Shown here piece by piece: positions 1-6,660 of a stretch of DNA of 64,000 nt. Source of the stretch: an uncultured Stenotrophomonas sp. (lineage in GTDB: Bacteria > Pseudomonadota > Gammaproteobacteria > Xanthomonadales > Xanthomonadaceae). The translations under genes were made by a program, and so were the position numbers. The notes beneath the pieces were generated by a model. That model had not been told where the DNA came from. It searched no databases and was given only the letters and a program-made list of their open reading frames with translations. The stretch covers positions 1 through 64,000 of the forward strand of contig NZ_CAMFIA010000013.1 in assembly GCF_945952405.1 (NCBI RefSeq), read 5' to 3'. Position 1 is the first letter of the stretch; every line of letters begins with the position of its first letter.

Positions 1-48
1 TCTACACGCGTAAGATCGTCGGCAGCGTCAGATGTGTATAAGAGACAG
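1..48 (+). other. Illumina Nextera adapter (P5 tail, i5 index, transposon end)
   Basis: Not genomic DNA. Positions 16-29 read TCGTCGGCAGCGTC and 30-48 read AGATGTGTATAAGAGACAG, the Nextera read-1 overhang and the Tn5 mosaic end. Positions 1-7 (TCTACAC) match the end of the P5 oligonucleotide, and the eight bases between (8-15, GCGTAAGA) sit where an i5 index would be. The window therefore begins at an untrimmed contig edge and real sequence starts at 49. Confidence 0.97.
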
Positions 49-50
49 CT

Positions 51-494
51 CCGGGCCAGCATTTCTCCGGCCGCGGGCTGGGCGACAGCGACCGCAGCCT
101 GTGGGCCTCGTGGGTGATCCAGGACGACGACTTCCGCATCTTCTTCAGCGGCGACACCGGCTACTTCGACGGCTTCAAGGCGATCGGCGAGAAGTACGGG
201 CCGTTCGACCTGACCATGATCGAAACCGGCGCCTATGACCCCCGCTGGGCTTTCGTGCACATGCAGCCCGAACAGACCCTGCAGGCGCACCTGGACCTGC
301 GCGGCAAGTGGCTGCTGCCGATCCACAACGGCACCTTCGACCTGGCCCTGCACGCCTGGCAGCAACCGTTCGAGCGCATCACCGCGCTGGCCGCGGCCAA
401 CAACGTCGCGGTCGCCACGCCGATGATGGGCGAAGCGCTGGACATGCAGGCACCGCAGGCAGGCACACGCTGGTGGGAGACGGTGGAGCTGTAA
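51..494 (+). CDS. MBL-fold metal-dependent hydrolase, 3' part only
   Basis: C-terminal part (147 codons) of a metallo-beta-lactamase-fold hydrolase; the 5' end is lost at the adapter-bearing contig edge. The frame is already open at 51 and reads PGQHFSGRGLGDS, the motif typical of the YfhI/RomA/NAPE-PLD-like branch of the fold. It continues through FFSGDTGYFDGF (metal-binding Asp of the fourth motif), IETGAYDPRW and a late metal-binding His in LPIHNGTFDLA. It ends in WWETVEL followed by TAA. The N-terminal HxHxDH motif is missing from view. The NAPE-PLD-like subfamily hydrolyses phosphodiester or lactone substrates, but the substrate cannot be read here. The gene is followed directly by SMAG repeats. 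Confidence 0.85.
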   Translation, partial: PGQHFSGRGLGDSDRSLWASWVIQDDDFRIFFSGDTGYFDGFKAIGEKYGPFDLTMIETGAYDPRWAFVHMQPEQTLQAHLDLRGKWLLPIHNGTFDLALHAWQQPFERITALAAANNVAVATPMMGEALDMQAPQAGTRWWETVEL

Positions 495-525
495 CGCCAC
501 ACCCGCCTGCCTCATGCAGAGAGCA

Positions 526-674
526 GTAGATCCACGCCACGCGTGGATGCTCCTCTGTAGAGCCGAGCCCATGCAGAGCAGTAGATCCACGCCATGCGTG
601 GATGCTCCTCCGTAGAGCCGAGCCCATGCTCGGCTGCATTGGTGCCTGAGCCGAGCACCGGCTCGGCTCTACAG
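526..674. repeat. SMAG/REP array of two sequence types
   Basis: A cluster of GTAG-headed palindromes. Copies at 526 and 581 are the GTAGATCCACGCC type. Those at 557 and 612 are the GTAGAGCCGAGCCC type, and the last pairs with an inverted partner ending CTAC near 671. The copy at 557 lacks its 3' arm and runs straight into a repeat of the preceding 50-odd bases, which looks like a local tandem duplication. SMAG elements are known Stenotrophomonas REP sequences that can fold into hairpins and stabilise or terminate transcripts. The rest of 495-950 contains no convincing gene. Confidence 0.85.
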
Positions 675-950
675 GAAACGGGTCGCTCCCCCATGCCGGG
701 TGATGCTTCAACCCGCGCGTCCCCTCGGCCCCCGCAGCCAACCGGGTGTCGGATTCAACAATAACGACGACGCGATACAACCGCGCAGCGTTCTCCGCCC
801 GTTCAGTTGCCGCCTCGGCCACGCCCCCAAGCCCAGCGAATCCGCGGGAGAACGCAGCATTCGCATCAGCATGTCGGAATCAGCACTTCCGGCGCACGAA
901 GTCTCCGCAGAGACTCGCTATCGACGTCTGAATCACTCGCGGTCCATCAC

Positions 951-1037
951 ATGTCACACCCCAAGCCACCGATACCGCTTGGCCTTCTAAGGTTGCTGCA
1001 CGACTATCCGGGACATCTGGCATCTGGCTCTTTGTAG
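951..1037 (+). pseudogene. N-terminal remnant of a Tfi-like immunity gene
   Basis: A 28-codon open frame from ATG 951 to TAG 1037. Its product opens MSHPKPPIP, has LLRLLHDYPGHL, and is cut off where a SMAG dimer begins. It aligns with the first ~22 residues of the three immunity genes downstream (MPHAIPPVP then LREMLKDYPEHI). The stop codon is the TAG of the SMAG GTAG head. I infer a fourth, oldest copy of the immunity gene, truncated at the repeat. It is too short to be functional. Confidence 0.6.
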
Positions 1038-1094
1038 AGCCGAGCCCATGCTCGGCTGCATTTTTACCTGAGCCGAGCATAGGCTCGGCTCTAC
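1034..1094. repeat. SMAG dimer (GTAG...CTAC)
   Basis: Two inverted REP units, GTAGAGCCGAGCCCATGCTC and its near reverse complement ending CTAC, separated by a short spacer. The dimer lies between the immunity remnant and the first complete immunity gene, and its GTAG supplies the stop codon of the remnant. Confidence 0.85.
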
Positions 1095-1110
1095 AACTGG
1101 CGCGTTTGCA

Positions 1111-1455
1111 ATGCCCCACGCCATGCCGCCCTTACCGGCCAAGCTTCGCGAAATGCTCAAGGACTATCCGGAGCATATTCAGGCGCTACAGAAGTGCCTC
1201 ATTTCTGTGCTTGATGAGAATCCTGTACTGACGCATCCCTTTGAGATGGCCGTCTGGTTTCTGGAAGACTGCTTGACAAGCTTCATCATTGAGGCAAGTA
1301 GCGAGCTGGACACCGCCAACGCTGCCAGCGATGCAGACGCCATCCTGCGTGCAGAGCAGAAGCTACGCCTGATGTTCAGAGCTCGCTCCGGGAACGGAGG
1401 CATGAAAGGCATGCATGAGCTTTGGGATTACTTCCATGAGGGTCATGGAGACTGA
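1111..1455 (+). CDS. Putative immunity protein of a zeta-type T4SS effector, copy 1 (orphan)
   Basis: A small soluble protein of 114 residues: proline-rich start (MPHAMPPLPAKL), then predicted helices with LKDYPEHI, FEMAVWFLEDCL and DADAILRAEQKL. No signal peptide or membrane segment is visible. It is nearly identical to copy 3 (2919-3275) over the central ~75 residues, but its C-terminus differs (ELWDYFHEGHGD instead of ITDEPMWNFF). Copy 3 is translationally coupled to a complete zeta-kinase effector; this copy is followed only by a truncated toxin, so it is an orphan. By analogy with X-Tfi proteins it should block the cognate toxin in the cell that makes it. It may be a functional counterpart of epsilon antitoxins; that is inference. 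Confidence 0.65.
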   Translation: MPHAMPPLPAKLREMLKDYPEHIQALQKCLISVLDENPVLTHPFEMAVWFLEDCLTSFIIEASSELDTANAASDADAILRAEQKLRLMFRARSGNGGMKGMHELWDYFHEGHGD

Positions 1456-1458
1456 TTG

Positions 1459-1914
1459 ATGCAAAGCGAGTATCGCTTGAGCGAGGCGAATCATGCAGGG
1501 ATTCTGCGCTTGTATGCCCTGCCCGACGTTGGACTTGAGGGGGTGGTCTCCCACGAGCAGCCGAGAGCTGTCATTCTTGCTGGGCAACCAGGTTCGGGAA
1601 AACGAGCATTTGCTCGATCAGCCGAGTTGGAGTTTCGAAACGACATACTGAAGATAGATGCCGATGAGCTTCGGGAACATCATCCCGAGTTTGAATCACT
1701 CCGCCAGCGCTTTCCCTACGCCTGGACAGCCCATACCCAACACGACGCGACCCAGTGGTTGCGGCAACTGGGCATGGCGGCTATCGATGCGCGCAAGAAC
1801 ATCATCGTGGACACCACTCTGGGCGACCGTAATGGCGTAATCCGCACGATCAGAGTTCTCCAGCTGTGCATTCCCTCTGCAGAGCCGAACCCGTGTTCGG
1901 CTACGGGAGCTTAA
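1459..1914 (+). pseudogene. Truncated zeta-kinase toxin fragment, copy 1
   Basis: 151 codons equivalent to the N-terminal ~135 residues of the intact effector at 3275. It retains Walker A (GQPGSGKRAF), the DADELREHHPEF segment and VDTTLGDRNG, then departs from the effector at IRTIRVLQLCIPS. The last residues (AEPNPCSATGA) are read from a SMAG dimer, which also provides the stop. The rest of the kinase fold, the middle region and the C-terminal secretion domain are missing, so it should be neither secreted nor an active kinase. It starts at ATG 1459, three bases after the stop of immunity copy 1; a TTG at 1456 is the alternative. Confidence 0.75.
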
Positions 1915-1937
1915 GCCGAGCATGGGCTCGGCTCTAC
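1879..1937. repeat. SMAG dimer terminating toxin fragment 1
   Basis: Left half GCAGAGCCGAACCCGTGTTC (head mutated from GTAG to GCAG), right half ending GGCTCGGCTCTAC. It sits exactly where homology to the intact effector stops. Together with the ~70 bases that follow, it recurs at 2778-2836 plus flank, about 899 bp downstream, which marks a duplicated unit. Confidence 0.85.
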
Positions 1938-2010
1938 ACTTGACGCGTTTGCCTCGCGCTTGTTTGAAATGTGCCTGCGATACTCAAACGTACATTTCGG
2001 TCATTACTGA

Positions 2011-2358
2011 GTGCCCCTTGTGCCCCACGCCATACCACCCGTACCGGCCAAGCTTCGCGAAATGCTCAAGGACTATCCGGAACTGATCGAACGCTTGCAG
2101 GAAGTTCTTGATTCCGTAGTTGAGAAGCCATCACGGGGAACCGCTCAATTTGAGCGAGCGCTATGGAAACTGGAGGGGCGCCTAACAACCTTCCTCAACG
2201 AGGCACGCAGCGAGCTGGAGGCCGCCAAGGCTTCCAGCGACCCTGATGCTGTCATACGATCCAATCAAAAGCTTGACCTTGTGGAGCAAGCGAATTGGGT
2301 GAATCACTGGATCGCCGATGAAGCTATGCGGAACTTCTTCAGGCGTGGATCCAGCTGA
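2011..2358 (+). CDS. Putative immunity protein, copy 2 (divergent, orphan)
   Basis: 115 residues from GTG 2011 (GTG 2020 aligns better with the ATG of copies 1 and 3 and is equally possible). It shares the AIPPVPAKLREMLKDYPE opening and the SSDPDAVIRSNQKL helix with its paralogues. The centre is strongly divergent (ALWKLEGRLTTFL against AVWFLEDCLTSFI in copies 1 and 3), and the C-terminus is WIADEAMRNFF, as in copy 3. Its stop overlaps the start of toxin fragment 2 (TGATG), the same coupling as in copy 3. The pattern fits selection for a different specificity, as in orphan-immunity arrays of other contact-dependent systems; that is inference. Confidence 0.6.
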   Translation: MPLVPHAIPPVPAKLREMLKDYPELIERLQEVLDSVVEKPSRGTAQFERALWKLEGRLTTFLNEARSELEAAKASSDPDAVIRSNQKLDLVEQANWVNHWIADEAMRNFFRRGSS

Positions 2359-2906
2359 TGGAAAAAGACAACAGATTGGTTGCAGATGAGCATGACTGGA
2401 CGCTTCGTCACAGGATCATTCCCCGAAGCGGGTTCGTTGAGGCGAGTTCCCATTCCGTTCCCAAGGCGGTAATTCTTGCTGGGCAACCCGGTGCTGCAAA
2501 GCGTGGTTTCGGTAGTGACATTGTGTCGGAGATGAACGGCGATGCAGTCGTCCTTGATCCTGATCGACTGCAAATTCATCACCCGCAGTTCAAATCACTT
2601 CACCAACGCTATCCCTACGCTTGGGCAGCCCATACCCAATACGACGCGGCCCAGTGGTCGCGGGAACTGGGCATGGCCGCTATCGATGCGCGCAAGAACA
2701 TCAGCGTGGACACCACTCTGGGTGACCATAATGGCGCAATCCGCACGATCAGAGTTCTGCAGCTGTGCATTCCCTCTCTAGAGCCGAGCCCGTGTTCGGC
2801 TACGGGGGCGTTAGCCGAGCATGGGCTCGGCTCTACAATTGACGCGTTTGCCTCGCGCTTGTTTGAAATGTGCCTGCGATACTCAAACGTACATTTCGGT
2901 CATTAG
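2358..2906 (+). pseudogene. Truncated zeta-kinase toxin fragment, copy 2, with broken Walker A
   Basis: 182 codons. The N-terminal half matches the intact effector, but the P-loop reads GQPGAAKRGF instead of GQPGSGK, losing the glycine that precedes the lysine. The DPDRLQIHHPQF and VDTTLGDHNGAIR segments remain. Homology stops at IRTIRVLQLCIPS, as in copy 1. The frame then runs through a SMAG dimer and ~70 bp of duplicated flank to a stop at 2906. There is no secretion domain. With the changed P-loop and the truncation it is almost certainly inactive. It begins one base inside the stop of immunity copy 2. Confidence 0.75.
2778..2836. repeat. SMAG dimer inside toxin fragment 2
   Basis: Near-copy of the dimer at 1879-1937: left half headed CTAG, right half ending CTAC. 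It is followed by the same flank, starting at GACGCGTTTGCCTCGCG. It is the second border of the ~0.9-kb tandem unit. Confidence 0.85.
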
Positions 2907-2918
2907 TGAGTGTCCCTT

Positions 2919-3275
2919 ATGCCCCACGCCATACCGCCTGTACCGCCCGTACCGCCCGTACCGGCCAAGCTACGCGAAGTGCTCAAGGACTATCCGGAGC
3001 ATATTGAGGCGCTACAGAAGTGCCTCATTTCTGTACTTGATGAAAATCCTGTGCTGACGCCTCCCTTTGAGATGGCCGTCTGGTTTCTGGAGGATTGCTT
3101 GACAAGCTTCATCATCGAGGCAAGCAACGAGCTGGAGGCCGCCAAGGCTTCCAGCGATGCAGACGCCATTCTGCGTACAGAACAGAAGCTTATATTGGTG
3201 CGAAGAATGAGACGAAGGCATCAGTGGATTACTGATGAGCCGATGTGGAACTTCTTCCAAGGACTGTCCCGCTGA
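2919..3275 (+). CDS. Cognate immunity protein of the intact zeta-type effector (X-Tfi), copy 3
   Basis: 118 residues from ATG 2919; an in-frame GTG at 2910 would add three. It opens with an expanded proline repeat (AIPPVPPVPPVPAKL, against one unit in the paralogues), then LREVLKDYPEHIEAL, FEMAVWFLEDCLTSF, a DADAILRTEQKL helix and a basic turn RRMRRRHQW. It looks like an all-helical cytosolic protein with no signal peptide. Its stop TGA shares a base with the ATG of the effector (TGATG, 3273-3277). This tight coupling and the effector-downstream order are typical of X-T4SS effector-immunity pairs. Low GC relative to the flanks suggests horizontal acquisition. Confidence 0.75.
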   Translation: MPHAIPPVPPVPPVPAKLREVLKDYPEHIEALQKCLISVLDENPVLTPPFEMAVWFLEDCLTSFIIEASNELEAAKASSDADAILRTEQKLILVRRMRRRHQWITDEPMWNFFQGLSR

Positions 3276-6200
3276 TGGGGGAGGTCTACAAACTCGATGC
3301 AGCTGAGCATGACCGGGTGCTCCATCAGAAGGTCATACCTGAGAGTGGGATGGCCGAAGCGATATCTCATCGAGTTCCGAAGGCGGTGATTCTTGCGGGT
3401 CAACCGGGCTCGGGAAAGGGAGATTTCAGTCGCCGTTTAACATTGGAGATGAAGCGGGATGTCGTAGTAGTTGATCCTGATGAACTTCGGGAGTATCACG
3501 AGCAGTTCAGCTCACTCCGCCAGCACTCTCCCTACGCCTGGGCAGCCCATACCCAGCACGACGCGACCCAGTGGTCGCGGGAACTGGGCATGGCGGCTAT
3601 CGATGCGCGCAAGAACATCATCGTGGATACCACCCTGGGTGACCGTAATGGTGCACTGGATACGATTCGACTACTACGCAGCCGCAGCTACGAGTTCGAG
3701 GTTCGCGCCGTGGTGGCCAATCACCTTGAGAGCAGCTGGGGGGTTGAAAATCGCTTTGCGAAGTCATTCGATCAGTATGGCTACGGCCGCTACGTAACCG
3801 ATGCCTACCGCAAGCAGGTCTACGCTGCGCTCCCTGGCAATCTTGATGCCTTGCACGAAGAGGGCGTGCGCATCCGGCTTTTCAGCCGTGAGGGCACTGA
3901 GCTGTATGACAACCGATCCGATGCGCGCCTGCCAGGCGCGGTGATGGAACGGGAGCGCGAGGCGCGCATGCGCAACCCGCAGCTGACCCATGCCACGCGC
4001 GATGGCTGGCGGGAGATTGCCCGCTGGCACGACACGCTGGCGCAGCGGGCGGCGCGTAACCCCAAGGTCGATGCTGCCACCCAAGCGGCAGTCGTGCTCG
4101 ATCGCGATGCACACCAAGCGGTCCCTGTGGTCAAGGGCGAGGTACTCCAGAGTAAAGGCGTGGATCACACAGCGCGCGTGCGTCCCACCATGGTGCGCGG
4201 CGCGGCGATTGCCGGAACCACCAGCACGGTGGTCGAGGCGGTCGCCGAGGGCCGCAGGGCGGCCGAGCTGTATGCCGCCGGCAATCCGGTCGCTGCTGAA
4301 GCGGCCATCCTGAATTTTGGTGCGCGCAGTGCAGGTGGCTGGGCGGGTGCAGTGGCCGGTGCCAAGCTGGGAACCCTGGCCGGTATCGAATCCGGTCCGG
4401 GTGCCATCGTCACTGGACTCATCGGCGCCGGGATCGGCGCCTGGGGCGCCGAAGATACCGTGCGCTGGATCGAGCAGTACAGCATCCACCATCAGAAGGA
4501 CGCCGCCGGACGGGTCTGGAGCTTCGATCCCCGGCAGCCGGGCAAGGGTTGGACGCACAATGAACGTGAAATCCTCGGTAGCGTGGGTACCCAGGCGGAT
4601 CGTCCGATCCATGGCGCCACCGAAGTACAGGTCGCCGATGCCACGTTGACCGAGTGGCTGAACTTCAAAGCCTCCAGCCAGGCCGTGGTGCAGCGTCTGG
4701 GGCAGCCGGATCGGCTGGTGGATCCCTACCGTATTGCTGCCGACTTCACCGATACGCCCAGCCAGTTTCCCCGTGAGTGGCGACGTGACCCTGCCAGCGG
4801 CCAATGGCAGCGTGAAGTGGTGCATGAGGTCTACGAGCGCGGCATCCAGCGCAGCTCGATGGAGATTGCAGGGGTCAGCAAGGCGGCGCTGCTGGATGCC
4901 TATGCGCAGACGGTGGTGGAACACAACGTGGCGCACAGCGCGTACACCGTGTCGCGAGCCTATCTCGAGGCCTACATCGAGCGAGGCTGGTGGGTGCAGG
5001 GTGATGCGCCCGATGCGGTCATGCGTGAGCTGCAGAACCCCGAGCGGCTTTTGGCCATTGATGGCCGCACCTACCAGCACCGCGGCGATGGCCGCTGGCA
5101 GCATGTGGGCGTGCTGTGGAACAGCCATGCCGAGGGCGATGTTCACGCTGAGCTGAGCGCGCGGTATGCACAGATATCAGTATCGCGACAGCGGGATGCA
5201 TCGGTGCACGCGCTGGGTACGCACCAGTTGGAACGCTGGTCGCCGCAGGAGCGTGAGGCCTATCAGCTGGCGCTGCAGGACGCACAGAGGCAGGGAATGC
5301 GCTTCGACGATGCGCAGCGGATCGCCACGGAAGCCGTGCAGCCGTACCACGGTGCACGATGGCAGGAGCGGCCCTCACTGCGCGCTGCAGATCAGGGCAC
5401 GCGCATGCCGGACACGGAACCGCGCACCGTGCCCGCAGCAGTCTTGCCGCAGCGGCATACGTCAGTGCTGCGGGAAGAGATCATGCCGGCAAACGACCGA
5501 ACGCAGGTAGGCCACGGTACTGCGGATGGCATGCAAAAGCCTGCGACCGAAGTGCCGCAGCCTATCCGGATGGACGACGCGGCTGAGCCCAAGCCGCACC
5601 CGGCAGACGCGCGGCACAACGCGCATACGCAGTTGCCGGAGCGAACCACGCAGCGGGAAGAGCTGCCGAAGCAGGACGTTATCTCGGTGGAGGACGGGCT
5701 GAAGATGGAGCCCACCGAGCGCGACCGATCGGATGCGGAGCGCAGGGAGGCAATGCCGCCCGCTGCCGCGCGTGAACCGGCCGGCGTCCTGCCCACACAC
5801 GAGCCCCTGCAGGAGACGGATCGACATCCCGCAGCGGAGCCGGAGGCTTTCACCTTTCCCGTCGTGGCGCTCGCGGACGTGCCGACGCAGCAAGCGGATG
5901 AGCCACGCTCATCGCCGCGGCAACATGCCAACGACGTGCAGCAGGAGCCACCGTCGCAGCCCCTTCCGACGCCTACGCAGGAAGGGCTGCAGCAGGTGCA
6001 GCTGCCACGTGATCCACGCCAGCCCGATCATCCGGACCACACCCTCTATCAGCAGATATGCACGGGTGTGGCCGCTCTCGATGCCCAGCATGGGCGTGGT
6101 TTCGATGAGACCAGTGAACGACTGAGTATGCGGCTGCTGGTGCTGGCGCGCGAAAACGGACTGCAGCGCGTGGACCATGTGGTGCTGAGCCAGGCCACGG

Positions 6201-6445
6201 CCAGTACGCCTGCTGGCCACCAGGTATTCGTGGTGCAGGGTGAGATGAACGATCCGGCACAGTTGCGCGGGCAGATGCCCACGTCGGATGCGGCACAGAC
6301 CGACCAGGAAGACTCACTGGAACTGCTCGATGTGGTGACCCGCGAACAGAGGCAACGTGATGCTGCCAATCTGCTGGACCAGCAGCACCAGGATCTGGAA
6401 GAGCAGCACGCGATGCAGATCCGCGCCGCCAGCGGCGGCGGGTGA
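3275..6445 (+). CDS. Zeta-kinase-like T4SS antibacterial effector with C-terminal XVIPCD (X-Tfe)
   Basis: 1056 residues. Residues ~30-215 form a zeta-toxin-like P-loop kinase: Walker A GQPGSGKGDF, DPDELREYHEQF, then VDTTLGDRNGALDTIRLL. Zeta toxins phosphorylate UDP-N-acetylglucosamine and so block peptidoglycan synthesis. Residues ~310-400 are Gly/Ala-rich and hydrophobic (LIGAGIGAWGAEDTV), possibly a translocation segment. Residues ~700-910 are a Pro/Gln/Glu-rich linker. Residues ~918-1056 match the XVIPCD pattern: LYQQICTGVAALDAQHGR, FDETSERLSMRLLVLA, NGLQRVDHVVLSQ and HQVFVVQGEMNDPAQ, with a Gln-rich tail. XVIPCDs dock on VirD4 of the xanthomonad T4SS, which injects toxins into rival bacteria. 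ATG 3275 is chosen for the TGATG coupling to the immunity gene. The T4SS itself is not in the window. Confidence 0.85.
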   Translation: MGEVYKLDAAEHDRVLHQKVIPESGMAEAISHRVPKAVILAGQPGSGKGDFSRRLTLEMKRDVVVVDPDELREYHEQFSSLRQHSPYAWAAHTQHDATQWSRELGMAAIDARKNIIVDTTLGDRNGALDTIRLLRSRSYEFEVRAVVANHLESSWGVENRFAKSFDQYGYGRYVTDAYRKQVYAALPGNLDALHEEGVRIRLFSREGTELYDNRSDARLPGAVMEREREARMRNPQLTHATRDGWREIARWHDTLAQRAARNPKVDAATQAAVVLDRDAHQAVPVVKGEVLQSKGVDHTARVRPTMVRGAAIAGTTSTVVEAVAEGRRAAELYAAGNPVAAEAAILNFGARSAGGWAGAVAGAKLGTLAGIESGPGAIVTGLIGAGIGAWGAEDTVRWIEQYSIHHQKDAAGRVWSFDPRQPGKGWTHNEREILGSVGTQADRPIHGATEVQVADATLTEWLNFKASSQAVVQRLGQPDRLVDPYRIAADFTDTPSQFPREWRRDPASGQWQREVVHEVYERGIQRSSMEIAGVSKAALLDAYAQTVVEHNVAHSAYTVSRAYLEAYIERGWWVQGDAPDAVMRELQNPERLLAIDGRTYQHRGDGRWQHVGVLWNSHAEGDVHAELSARYAQISVSRQRDASVHALGTHQLERWSPQEREAYQLALQDAQRQGMRFDDAQRIATEAVQPYHGARWQERPSLRAADQGTRMPDTEPRTVPAAVLPQRHTSVLREEIMPANDRTQVGHGTADGMQKPATEVPQPIRMDDAAEPKPHPADARHNAHTQLPERTTQREELPKQDVISVEDGLKMEPTERDRSDAERREAMPPAAAREPAGVLPTHEPLQETDRHPAAEPEAFTFPVVALADVPTQQADEPRSSPRQHANDVQQEPPSQPLPTPTQEGLQQVQLPRDPRQPDHPDHTLYQQICTGVAALDAQHGRGFDETSERLSMRLLVLARENGLQRVDHVVLSQATASTPAGHQVFVVQGEMNDPAQLRGQMPTSDAAQTDQEDSLELLDVVTREQRQRDAANLLDQQHQDLEEQHAMQIRAASGGG

Positions 6446-6473
6446 TCCATCCCTCGCCCGCCCTGTGCCTTCT

Positions 6474-6533
6474 GTAGAGCCGAGCCATGCTCGGCTGCCC
6501 TTCGCTTTGTAGAGCCGAGCCCATGCTCGGCTG
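6474..6533. repeat. Two SMAG units in direct orientation
   Basis: GTAGAGCCGAGCCATGCTCG at 6474 and GTAGAGCCGAGCCCATGCTC at 6509, each a hairpin, just downstream of the effector stop codon. They may protect the 3' end of the effector transcript. Confidence 0.85.
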
Positions 6534-6581
6534 CTTCTGCGCGAACGGCAGCCGCCACGCTCCGTGGCGTTGCAGCGCGTC

Positions 6582-6597
6582 ATGTAACCGATTACAT
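6582..6597. promoter_or_regulatory. LacI-family-type operator
   Basis: ATGTAACCGATTACAT, a 16-bp palindrome with one mismatched pair and a central CG. This is the layout of LacI/GalR-family operators (TGTAAnCGnTTACA). It ends 63 bp before the start codon of the secreted glycosidase-like gene, so sugar-responsive repression is likely. No LacI-family gene is in the window. Confidence 0.6.
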
Positions 6598-6660
6598 CCC
6601 TTGCTAGCGTAGCGCTCGCCCGACCCCGGCCATTCCGGCCGAACCCGCGAGGCTGCCGCA

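Noticed and set aside
526..674. Possible CRISPR array
   Set aside because: Repeats are irregularly spaced palindromes of two types without unique spacers and are found all over the window; they are SMAG/REP elements.
1459..2906. Truncated zeta fragments as functional antitoxin-free toxins
   Set aside because: They lack the C-terminal half of the kinase fold and the secretion domain, and fragment 2 has a damaged P-loop. Expression would be harmless or regulatory at most.
3764..5146. Long open frame (460 codons) antisense to the effector gene
   Set aside because: The plus-strand protein has clear domain motifs. The antisense product is low-complexity, of the kind produced by GC-rich codon bias.
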